A DNA stretch of 6,103 nucleotides from Solirubrobacterales bacterium (GTDB lineage Bacteria > Actinomycetota > Thermoleophilia > Solirubrobacterales > Solirubrobacteraceae): assembly GCA_013813955.1 (NCBI GenBank), contig JACCQW010000124.1:1-6103 (forward strand), given 5' to 3'. Below, one piece after another: positions 1 through 5,401 of the stretch (positions within the stretch are counted from its first letter, which is position 1; every line of letters begins with the position of its first letter). The position numbers and the translations under genes were made by a program. Below the pieces are notes generated by a model. That model was given only the letters and a program-made list of their open reading frames with translations, made no database searches and was not told the DNA's origin.

Positions 1-590
1 GCGCCCACGCCGTCGCTCGCCGTGCGCATGAGCCCGTCGAGCGCCCAGCCCGCGGGCCCCGGGCGGCGCTCGGGCCGCCATTCTTCGGGAGCGCGAGCGG
101 CGGCGTCGCGATCGTCGTCGACGACCAGCCGGACGATCTGCAGGGCGGCGATCCCGTCCACCAGCGCGTGGTGGATCTTGCCCACCATCCCGATGCGGCC
201 GTCCTGCAGGCAGGGAACGAGGAGGATCTGCCACAGCGGCCGCGAGTGGTCCAGCGGCTCGGAGAGCACCGCGTCGCGCAGCGCCCTGAAGCGCTCGGGG
301 CTGACGCGCTCGTCGGGCCCGGTGAGCGCCACCACGTGTGCGGCGAGATCGAAGTCGGGGTCATCGACCCAGCGCGGCTCGGAGAGACCCAGCGGGGCGC
401 CGGCCAGCAGCCACCGGCACCACGGGACATCGTGCAGCCGGCCCGCCGCCCGATCGCGCAGCGCCTGCAGCGTGGGGCGCTCGCGATCGCCCGGCGCGGC
501 GAAGGTGGCACTCCATCCGACGTGCATGTGCGCCTGCTCGGACTCCAACCGCAGAAAGGACCCGTCCAGCGCGGAGAGGGTGGGAGCCAT
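1..590 (-). CDS. Wax ester synthase / diacylglycerol acyltransferase (WS/DGAT), N-terminal part, cut by the left window edge
   Basis: I translated the minus strand by hand from the ATG at 590-588; the frame stays open for 196 codons to the window edge, so the C-terminal portion is missing (family members are usually about 450-480 residues). Seen: the N-terminal LSALDGSFLRLE and HMHVG segments (residues 5-25), RWVDDPDFDLAAHV (73-86), PLDHSRPLW (112-120) and the complete catalytic signature HHALVDG (140-146), matching the HHxxxDG motif of WS/DGAT and related condensation-type acyltransferases. Known for the family: transfer of an acyl group from acyl-CoA to a fatty alcohol (wax ester) or diacylglycerol (triacylglycerol), at the membrane or lipid-droplet surface; the second His of the motif is the expected general base. 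The start overlaps the stop of the upstream reductase gene by one base (TGATG) with no clear Shine-Dalgarno, implying translational coupling. Family assignment is firm; wax ester versus triacylglycerol preference cannot be told from this part. Confidence 0.93.
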   Translation of the reverse strand, partial: MAPTLSALDGSFLRLESEQAHMHVGWSATFAAPGDRERPTLQALRDRAAGRLHDVPWCRWLLAGAPLGLSEPRWVDDPDFDLAAHVVALTGPDERVSPERFRALRDAVLSEPLDHSRPLWQILLVPCLQDGRIGMVGKIHHALVDGIAALQIVRLVVDDDRDAAARAPEEWRPERRPGPAGWALDGLMRTASDGVG

Positions 591-592
591 CA
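588..592 (-). other. TGATG stop/start overlap, reductase to WS/DGAT
   Basis: The TGA stop of the reductase gene (592-590) shares one base with the ATG of the acyltransferase (590-588). The bases just upstream lack a purine-rich ribosome-binding site, so the downstream start probably depends on ribosomes finishing the upstream gene. Confidence 0.85.
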
Positions 593-1681
593 GCCGGCCG
601 GCGTGAGCTCTTCGCCGGCGGGCGCCCAGCGCGGCGTTGATTTCTTTCCCCAGCGCGCATCGTCGGCGTAGCGCATGAGCGCCGGGAAGTAGTCGGCCAG
701 CGGCGGCGGGCACGCCCCGAGCGCGCGCCCGCGCAGGGCATCGAACACGCAGCGCACGCGGAAGTACGGCAGCATGACCCCGGCCATCTCCTCGGCCGCG
801 GGGTCCTCCCCGGGGGCGACGAACTCCGGGGTGGGAACGCCGAAGGCCTCGGCGGCCATGCGCGCGAGCGTCGCGCACGTGGGCGCGCCGTCACCGGCGA
901 CGGCATGGAAGGCACCGCGGCGCAGCGGGCCCTCCAGCAGGGCCAGCAGCGCGTCGGCGACGACGTCGACGGGCACGATGTCCACGCGGCCGTCGGGATC
1001 GGACGGGAGGGTGGACAGCAGCCCCCGCGCGAAGGCCTGCAGGGGCCAGTAGATGACGTTGAACGCCGGGGTCCATCCGGTGACGCTGTCGCCCACGACG
1101 ATGCTCGGACGCAGGATCGCGACGGGCAGGCCGCTCTCGTGCACCAGACCCTCGGCCTCGAGCTTCGTGCGCTCGTAGGTGTTGCGAAAGCCCTGGCCGA
1201 CGTCGCCCTGACGTTCGCGCACACGGCCCTCGCGCTCGCCGGCGACGTACGCCGTGGAGACGTGCACGACGCGCTCCAGCGTCCCGCGGGTCGCGGTCTC
1301 CTCGGCGAGGCGCAGGACCTCGCGGGTGCCGTCGACGTTGACCTGCCGGGCTTCGTCCAGCGGCAGCGAGAAGCTGATCGACGCGGCGCAGTGCACGATG
1401 GCCTCGGCCTGCCCGGCCACGCGGTCGCGTGCCGCCGGCGCGAGCCCGAGGCCGGGCTGCTCGAGGTCGGCGGCCACCGCGCGCACGCGCCCGGCAGCGG
1501 GGCGCTCTCCCGGCGCCAGCAGCGTCACGAGCATCGCGTCGAGACGGGCCTGCGCCGCCTCGTCGTCGTCCGCGCGCACCAGCGCGATCACCTCGCGGTC
1601 GGTGTGCTCGAGGACGCGGGCGAGCAGCTCCATCCCGACGAAGCCCGTCGCACCGGTGAGCAGCATCGGACCGCCGCTCAT
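590..1681 (-). CDS. Extended short-chain dehydrogenase, thioester-reductase / fatty-acyl reductase type (NAD_binding_4)
   Basis: A 363-residue protein. Seen: Rossmann motif LLTGATGFVG (residues 7-16), ALVRADDDEAAQARLDAML (33-51), an acidic DLEQPGLGL stretch (72-80), IVHCAASISF (95-104), VNVDGT (114-119), VSTAYVAG (141-148) and the catalytic pair Y169xxxK173 in NTYERTKLEAE, then ILRPSIVVGDSVTGW (189-203). This set is characteristic of the male-sterility/thioester-reductase branch of extended SDRs, whose members reduce acyl-ACP, acyl-CoA or carrier-bound acyl chains with NAD(P)H to aldehydes or alcohols. The protein stands alone: no adenylation or carrier domain is fused, and there is no room for the long C-terminal domain of alcohol-forming reductases of about 500 residues. 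I chose the ATG at 1681-1679 because it overlaps the fabI stop as ATGA and is preceded by GGGGA seven bases upstream. Its place between fabI and a WS/DGAT gene suggests an acyl-thioester substrate, which is inference. A sugar-epimerase-like or hydroxysteroid-dehydrogenase-like activity is the main alternative. Confidence 0.8.
   Translation of the reverse strand: MSGGPMLLTGATGFVGMELLARVLEHTDREVIALVRADDDEAAQARLDAMLVTLLAPGERPAAGRVRAVAADLEQPGLGLAPAARDRVAGQAEAIVHCAASISFSLPLDEARQVNVDGTREVLRLAEETATRGTLERVVHVSTAYVAGEREGRVRERQGDVGQGFRNTYERTKLEAEGLVHESGLPVAILRPSIVVGDSVTGWTPAFNVIYWPLQAFARGLLSTLPSDPDGRVDIVPVDVVADALLALLEGPLRRGAFHAVAGDGAPTCATLARMAAEAFGVPTPEFVAPGEDPAAEEMAGVMLPYFRVRCVFDALRGRALGACPPPLADYFPALMRYADDARWGKKSTPRWAPAGEELTPAG
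1678..1681 (-). other. ATGA stop/start overlap, fabI to reductase
   Basis: The ATG of the reductase (1681-1679) overlaps the TGA of fabI (1680-1678) by two bases (four-base ATGA). A GGGGA ribosome-binding site candidate lies at 1693-1689, seven bases ahead. This fixes the reductase start although the reading frame stays open far upstream. Confidence 0.85.
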
Positions 1682-2454
1682 ACCGCCGTCCCCATGGCGT
1701 GGAAGCCACCGTCGACGTGGAGGATCTCGCCGGTGATGGCGCGCGCGGCAGGTGACAGCAGAAAGCACACGGTGGCCGCCACCGGACCGGGATCGGCCGT
1801 GTCCCAGCCCAGTGGGGCCTGGGTGCGCCACGCCTCGGCGAGCTGGTCGAAGCCGGGGATGCCGCCGGCGGCGAGCGTCTCCAGCGGGCCTGCGGCGACG
1901 AGGTTCACGCGCACGCCGCGCGGGCCGACGTCGCGGGCCACGTAGCGCGCGACCGCCTCGAGCGCCGCCTTGGAGACGCCCATCCAGTCGTAGATCGGCC
2001 ACGCGACCGTGGCGTCGAAGTCCAGCCCGACGACCGCGCCGCCCTGCTCGCCGCGCTCGAGCAGCTCGAGCAGCCCGGCGGTCAGGGCCTTCAGCGAGTA
2101 CGCGCTGGTGCGGAAGGCCAGCTCCGCGGACTCCGGCGGGGTGTTCATGAACTCCCCGCCCAGCGCATCGGCGGGCGCGAACGCGATCGCGTGCAGCACG
2201 CCGTCCAGGCGCCCCCAGCGGCTCTCGAGCTCGGTGGCGACGGCGGCGATGTCGTCGGCCTTGTTGACGTCGAGCTCGAGCACGTCGGCCGGGGTGGGCA
2301 ACTGGCCGGCCGCGCGGTCGGTCATCCGCCGGCCGCGCCCGAAGCCGGTGAGCACGACCTCGGCACCGAGCTCCTGGGCTTGGCGGGCGACCTCCCAGGC
2401 GATCGACTTGCGGTTCACCACGCCGGTGATCAGCAGGCGGCGTCCGGAGAGCAT
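1678..2454 (-). CDS. fabI: Enoyl-[acyl-carrier-protein] reductase [NADH], FabI/InhA type
   Basis: A 258-residue cytoplasmic protein catalysing the last step of each fatty-acid elongation cycle, reduction of trans-2-enoyl-ACP to acyl-ACP. Seen: the FabI-type dinucleotide loop ITGVVNRKSIAWEVARQ (residues 9-25), VVLTGF (33-38), LELDV (59-63), LHAIAFAP (87-94), the SAY segment (117-119), GLDFDATVAWPIYDWMGVSKAALEAV (143-168) carrying catalytic Y155 and K162 with YxxMxxxK spacing, NLVAAGP (184-190) and TGEILHVDGGFHAMG (241-255). The Tyr-to-Lys spacing of seven, not the usual SDR four, separates FabI/InhA from FabG-like reductases. By memory of the sequences it resembles mycobacterial InhA and Streptomyces FabI. 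The position matching InhA Ser94 is Ala89. The ATG shares one base with the stop of the carboxylase gene (TGATG) and has no clear Shine-Dalgarno. Length is normal for the family. Confidence 0.95.
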   Translation of the reverse strand: MLSGRRLLITGVVNRKSIAWEVARQAQELGAEVVLTGFGRGRRMTDRAAGQLPTPADVLELDVNKADDIAAVATELESRWGRLDGVLHAIAFAPADALGGEFMNTPPESAELAFRTSAYSLKALTAGLLELLERGEQGGAVVGLDFDATVAWPIYDWMGVSKAALEAVARYVARDVGPRGVRVNLVAAGPLETLAAGGIPGFDQLAEAWRTQAPLGWDTADPGPVAATVCFLLSPAARAITGEILHVDGGFHAMGTAV

Positions 2455-2456
2455 CA
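2452..2456 (-). other. TGATG stop/start overlap, accD to fabI
   Basis: The carboxylase TGA (2456-2454) shares base 2454 with the fabI ATG (2454-2452). Upstream bases are pyrimidine-rich with no obvious ribosome-binding site, so fabI translation is probably coupled to that of the carboxylase. Confidence 0.85.
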
Positions 2457-3905
2457 GAGCGGGATGTTGCGCGCCGGCCGGAAGGGCCGCTCGGAGGTCG
2501 ACAGGGTCCGCAGCGTGCCGGCGAGCCGGTCGCGTGTCGCCGAGGGCGCGATGACCTCGTCGATGATCCCCTCGGCGGCGGCCGAGGCCGCGGTCTGGTG
2601 CTCCTCGGCGTAGCCGGCGGCGAAGCGCTCCCGCGCGCGCGGCGGGTCCTCGGCCGCGGCGATGTCACGCCGCCTGACGAGGTCGACGGCCTGCTGGGGA
2701 CCCATGACGCCCATCTGCGCCCGCGGCCAGGCGACCACCAGATCGGCGCCGAGATCGCGGCTGTTCATGGCGATGAACGCGCCGCCGAAGGCCTTGCGCA
2801 GCACGACGGTCACGCGTGGCACCGTCGCCGCGGCGAACGCGTGGACGAGCTTGGCGCCGTGGCGGATGATGCCGCCCTTCTCCTGGCCCACCCCCGGCAG
2901 GAAGCCCGGCGTGTCGACCAGCACGACCAGCGGCAGCCCGTAGGCGTCGCAGGTGCGGACGAAGCGCGCGGCCTTGGTGGCCGCGTCCGCGTTGAGCACC
3001 CCGCCGAGGTGGCGCGGCTGGTTGGCCACCACGCCCACGGCCCGGCCGTCGAGGCGGGCGAAGGCGGTGACCATGTTGCGCCCCCAGCGCGCGTTGAGCT
3101 CGAGCAGGCGGCCGCCGTCCACCAGCGTTCGCGCCACGTCGCGCACGTCGTAGACCTTGCGCGGCTCGTCGGGGACCGCGGCGTCGGGCAGCACGCCGGG
3201 AGGATCGACGGTGGGCCAGCGCTGCGGCTGCTCGAGCGCGTGCTGGGGCAGGTAGTCGAGGAGGTCGCGCACCATCCAGGCCGCGTCGAGGTCGCTGTCG
3301 GCCACCATCTGGCAGACGCCGTTGCGCTCGTGCACGCGCGGGCCGCCGAGCGTCGCGGCATCGACCTGCTCGCCGGTGACCTCGGCGACCACGCCTGGCC
3401 CGGTGAGGAACATCGACGCCCTGCGCGTCATCACGACGACGTCGGTGAGCGCGGGGGCATAGCTGCCGCCGCCCGCCGATGCGCCGCAGACCACGGAGAT
3501 CTGAGGCACCTGGCCCGACAGCGCGACGTGCTCGCGGAAGATGCGCCCGTAGCCGCCCAGCGCCGCCACGCCCTCCTGCAGGCGCGCGCCGGCCGACTCG
3601 ACGAAGCCGACGACCGGGATGCGCGCGCGCCCGGCCAGCCGCAGCACCTGGCAGATGGTGTCGGCGTGCGCCTCTCCGAGCGATCCGCCGAGATAGGAGG
3701 GGTCCTGGGCGAAGCACGCGATCGCGCGCCCGTCGACGCGCCCCGTCGCGCCGACGACGCCGTCGCCGGCGCTCGTGCGCTCACCCATCCGCCGCGAGAG
3801 GACCTCGCCGCGCACGAGCTGGATCGAGCCCGGATCGCACAGCGCCTCCAGGCGCCCGAGCGGCCCGAGCTCCTCCTCGGGGCGGGGGACGAGGGCGAGG
3901 TTCAT
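2454..3905 (-). CDS. accD: Acyl-CoA carboxylase carboxyltransferase, beta subunit (AccD6/PccB-like)
   Basis: A 483-residue two-lobed carboxyltransferase. Seen: N-terminal lobe with GVVGATGRVDGRAI (residues 49-62), FAQDPSYLGGSLGEAHADTI (65-84), FVESAGARLQEGV (101-113), the oxyanion-hole segment CGASAGGGSYAPALTD (140-155); C-terminal lobe with ARWGRNMVTAFARLDGR (272-288), VVANQPRHLGGVLNADAATKAARFVRTCD (292-320), VDTPGFLPGVGQEKGGIIRHGAKL (330-353), LRKAFGGAFIAMNSRDLGADLVVAWP (369-394) and MGVMGPQQAV (398-407). This fused N+C layout is that of actinobacterial AccD/PccB proteins, not the split zinc-finger AccD plus AccA of E. coli. It moves CO2 from carboxybiotin to acetyl-CoA or propionyl-CoA, giving malonyl- or methylmalonyl-CoA; substrate choice cannot be decided here. 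It needs a biotin carboxylase/carrier subunit that is not in the window. I chose ATG 3905-3903, which overlaps the fabF stop as ATGA, over a start five codons upstream inside fabF. Position after the ketosynthase parallels accD6 in the mycobacterial fabD-acpM-kasA-kasB-accD6 operon. Confidence 0.93.
   Translation of the reverse strand: MNLALVPRPEEELGPLGRLEALCDPGSIQLVRGEVLSRRMGERTSAGDGVVGATGRVDGRAIACFAQDPSYLGGSLGEAHADTICQVLRLAGRARIPVVGFVESAGARLQEGVAALGGYGRIFREHVALSGQVPQISVVCGASAGGGSYAPALTDVVVMTRRASMFLTGPGVVAEVTGEQVDAATLGGPRVHERNGVCQMVADSDLDAAWMVRDLLDYLPQHALEQPQRWPTVDPPGVLPDAAVPDEPRKVYDVRDVARTLVDGGRLLELNARWGRNMVTAFARLDGRAVGVVANQPRHLGGVLNADAATKAARFVRTCDAYGLPLVVLVDTPGFLPGVGQEKGGIIRHGAKLVHAFAAATVPRVTVVLRKAFGGAFIAMNSRDLGADLVVAWPRAQMGVMGPQQAVDLVRRRDIAAAEDPPRARERFAAGYAEEHQTAASAAAEGIIDEVIAPSATRDRLAGTLRTLSTSERPFRPARNIPL
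3902..3905 (-). other. ATGA stop/start overlap, fabF to accD
   Basis: The carboxylase ATG (3905-3903) overlaps the fabF TGA (3904-3902). A short GAGG at 3913-3910 lies four bases ahead, a close and weak ribosome-binding site, so translational coupling is likely. Confidence 0.82.
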
Positions 3906-5101
3906 GCGGCCTCGAGGCACAGGGCCACGTTGTGGCCGCCGAAGCCGAAGCTGTTGGAGATCGCGACCGCGGGCCGGTCGTCCTCGATCGCGAGCGGGCG
4001 GGCCGTGCCGGGCACGTGGTCGAGGTCCATTCCCTCCTCCGCCTCCTCCCAGCCGAGCGTGGGCGGCGCGACCCGGTCGCGCAGGGCGAGCACGGTGGCC
4101 ACGGCCTCCACCGCGCCCGCTGCGCCGAGCAGGTGGCCGATGGCCGACTTCGTCGAGGAGACGGGGATCTGCGCCGCCCGCTCTCCCAGGGCGCTCTTGA
4201 GGGCGGCGGTCTCGGCGCGGTCGTTCAGCGGCGTCGACGTGCCGTGCGCGTTGACGTAGTCCACCCCGTCGGCGGTCAGGCCCGCGTCGGAGAGGGCGAG
4301 CTGGATCGCCCGTGCGCCGCCGCGGCCGCTGACCTCGGGAGCGGTGAGGTGGTGCGCGTCGCCGGTGGAGCCGTAGCCCCGGATGGTGGCCAGGATGCGG
4401 GCCCCCCGCTCGCGCGCGGCATCGCCGGCCTCGAGCACGAGCACGCCGGCGCCCTCACCCATGACAAAGCCGTCGCGGCGAGCGTCGAAGGGGCGGGAGA
4501 CGCCGCTCGGCGACAGCGCTCCCATCGACGCGAAGGCGGCGCGTGACAGCGGGGTCAGCGGCGCCTCGGCGCCGCCGGTCAGCACCGCCTTCGCCTCACC
4601 GTGCTGGATCATGCGCGACGCGATGCCGATCGCGTGGGCACCCGCCGCGCACGCGGACACCACGCTGAAGATCGAGCCGTTGAGACCGTGGCGAAGCGAC
4701 AGCGCGGCCGATCCCGCATTGCTCATCATCAGCGGCACGGCGAGCGGAGAGACGGCGGACGCCCCCGAGTCGCGCAGCGTGTCGTGGTTGTCCTCCAGCG
4801 TGGTGATGCCGCCGATGCCGGTGCCCATGACGCACCCGATCTCCGCGGGGTCGTAGGGCAGCTCGTCGCCCCAGCCCGCCTCGGCCAGCGCCTCGTCGCT
4901 GGCGACCACGGCGAGCTGGCTGAAGCGGTCCGCGCGACGTGTCTCCTTGACGGATAGATGCTCGGTGGCCACGAAGTCCGCGCACGGAGCCTCGCCGTCG
5001 CGGATGCCGGACTCGCCCGCCGACCAGCGTTCGTACAGCGTGCGGGCGCCGACCCCGAGCGGACTGACCGCGCCGAGGCCGGTGACGACGACGTCGCGCA
5101 C
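3902..5101 (-). CDS. fabF: 3-oxoacyl-[acyl-carrier-protein] synthase II (FabF)
   Basis: A 399-residue condensing enzyme of the KAS I/II thiolase fold, which joins malonyl-ACP to a growing acyl-ACP with loss of CO2. Seen: N-terminal VVVTGLGAVSPLG (residues 4-16), MGTGIGGI (92-99), the nucleophile C151 in SVVSACAAGAHAIG (146-159), GGAEAPLTPLSRAAFASMGALS (176-197), RPFDARRDGFVMGEGAGVLVLE (203-224), H286 in NAHGTSTPLND (284-294), K318 and H323 in STKSAIGHLLGAAGAVE (316-332), and the C-terminal glycine-rich SNSFGFGGHN (382-391). The Cys-His-His set with the Lys is complete, so the enzyme should be active and is not a chain-length-factor-like partner. The start codon is GTG (5101-5099), ten bases after the acyl carrier protein stop, preceded by GAGGG that overlaps that stop. 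The protein is slightly short of the roughly 410 residues usual for FabF, with no missing motif. It is homologous to mycobacterial KasA/KasB. Confidence 0.95.
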   Translation of the reverse strand: MRDVVVTGLGAVSPLGVGARTLYERWSAGESGIRDGEAPCADFVATEHLSVKETRRADRFSQLAVVASDEALAEAGWGDELPYDPAEIGCVMGTGIGGITTLEDNHDTLRDSGASAVSPLAVPLMMSNAGSAALSLRHGLNGSIFSVVSACAAGAHAIGIASRMIQHGEAKAVLTGGAEAPLTPLSRAAFASMGALSPSGVSRPFDARRDGFVMGEGAGVLVLEAGDAARERGARILATIRGYGSTGDAHHLTAPEVSGRGGARAIQLALSDAGLTADGVDYVNAHGTSTPLNDRAETAALKSALGERAAQIPVSSTKSAIGHLLGAAGAVEAVATVLALRDRVAPPTLGWEEAEEGMDLDHVPGTARPLAIEDDRPAVAISNSFGFGGHNVALCLEAA

Positions 5102-5108
5102 GACGCGG

Positions 5109-5113
5109 CCCTC
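5109..5113 (-). promoter_or_regulatory. Ribosome-binding site of fabF (GAGGG)
   Basis: On the minus strand GAGGG begins within the TGA stop of the acyl carrier protein gene and lies seven bases ahead of the GTG at 5101. It supports the GTG as the true fabF start and suggests ribosomes re-initiate directly after finishing the carrier protein. Confidence 0.6.
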
Positions 5114-5360
5114 AGGACGTCCGCGCGACGACGATGTCGATCACGTCGCCGACGGTCTTCACGTTCTCGACGTCGGCGCCCTTGAGCTCGACGCCGTGGG
5201 CGTCCTCGATGATCTGCGCCAGCTCCGCGAGGTCGAGCGAGTCGATGTCGATGTCGGCGAGCTGCGCGTCGCGCGAGATCGCTCCGGGCTCGGCGCCGAA
5301 CGTCTTCAGGGACTCGAAGACCGTGCTCTCGATCGCTTCGGGGGTGGTGGTGGTGGCCAT
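5112..5360 (-). CDS. acpP: Acyl carrier protein
   Basis: An 82-residue acidic protein that carries the growing fatty acyl chain on a 4'-phosphopantetheine arm. Seen: the attachment motif DIDSLDLAEL, with S41 as the expected modified serine (Asp-Ser-Leu context), followed by the helix II/III region AQIIEDAHGVEL (48-59) and VKTVGDVIDIV, where the last helix closes the four-helix bundle. Two in-frame starts exist. The ATG at 5405 overlaps the fabG stop as ATGA and would add 15 residues rich in Gln, Pro and Thr; the ATG at 5360 has a near-perfect AGGAGGA seven bases ahead and gives the usual length for the family. I prefer 5360, also because the extra codons use A-ending triplets (ACA, GCA, CAA) unlike the rest of the operon. 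It sits between fabG and fabF, as is common for acpP, and a strong ribosome-binding site fits the high protein level such carriers need. Confidence 0.93.
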   Translation of the reverse strand: MATTTTPEAIESTVFESLKTFGAEPGAISRDAQLADIDIDSLDLAELAQIIEDAHGVELKGADVENVKTVGDVIDIVVARTS

Positions 5361-5401
5361 GGTGGTGTCCTCCTGTTGTTGGGGTTGGGGTGCTGTGAAG
5401 C
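5361..5401 (-). other. 41-base C/A-rich leader between fabG and acpP
   Basis: This is the only intergenic stretch of more than ten bases here. On the minus strand it has a short tandem repeat CCCCAACCCCAACAAC followed by the AGGAGGA site. It is poor in G before the ribosome-binding site and I see no hairpin, so it looks like an unstructured leader favouring ribosome loading. I see no terminator and no convincing -35/-10 promoter. It could also be read as 15 codons fused to the carrier protein through the ATG at 5405, which I consider less likely. Confidence 0.6.
5368..5374 (-). promoter_or_regulatory. Strong Shine-Dalgarno of the acyl carrier protein gene (AGGAGGA)
   Basis: Minus-strand AGGAGGA, nearly fully complementary to the 16S rRNA tail, lies seven bases ahead of the ATG at 5360. 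It is the best ribosome-binding site in the window and decides the carrier protein start. Confidence 0.88.

Noticed and set aside
593..604. Short GCCGGCCGGC palindrome at the end of the reductase gene, as a possible terminator
   Set aside because: It lies in coding sequence just before a coupled gene, has no loop and no following T run, and such palindromes are expected at this GC content.
22..671. Plus-strand open frames at the left end (194 and 167 codons)
   Set aside because: The minus strand encodes a clear WS/DGAT with HHALVDG across the same bases; the plus frames are Ser/Arg-rich without motifs.
905..1945. Plus-strand open frame of 346 codons opposite the reductase and fabI
   Set aside because: No recognisable domain and fully antisense to two genes with intact catalytic motifs; it is a GC-driven shadow.
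1682..2668. Upstream extension of the reductase frame to a 692-codon protein
   Set aside because: The extra 329 residues are Arg/Pro/Ala-rich frame-shadow of fabI and the end of accD; the SDR fold begins at the ATG at 1681, which overlaps the fabI stop.
3906..3920. Five-codon N-terminal extension of the carboxylase subunit (start at 3920)
   Set aside because: It would begin inside fabF, while the ATG at 3905 forms the same kind of overlap as the other junctions and has a nearby GAGG.
2598..4259. Plus-strand open frame of 553 codons antisense to accD and fabF
   Set aside because: It lies opposite two well-supported genes, crosses their junction, has low-complexity His/Arg/Gly/Ala-rich sequence with no family motif, and is the usual effect of GC-rich third positions on the opposite strand.
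5351..5366. ACCACCATGG context at the acyl carrier protein start resembling a eukaryotic Kozak sequence
   Set aside because: It arises from a run of Thr ACC codons and a GCC alanine codon; the bacterial AGGAGGA site explains the start.
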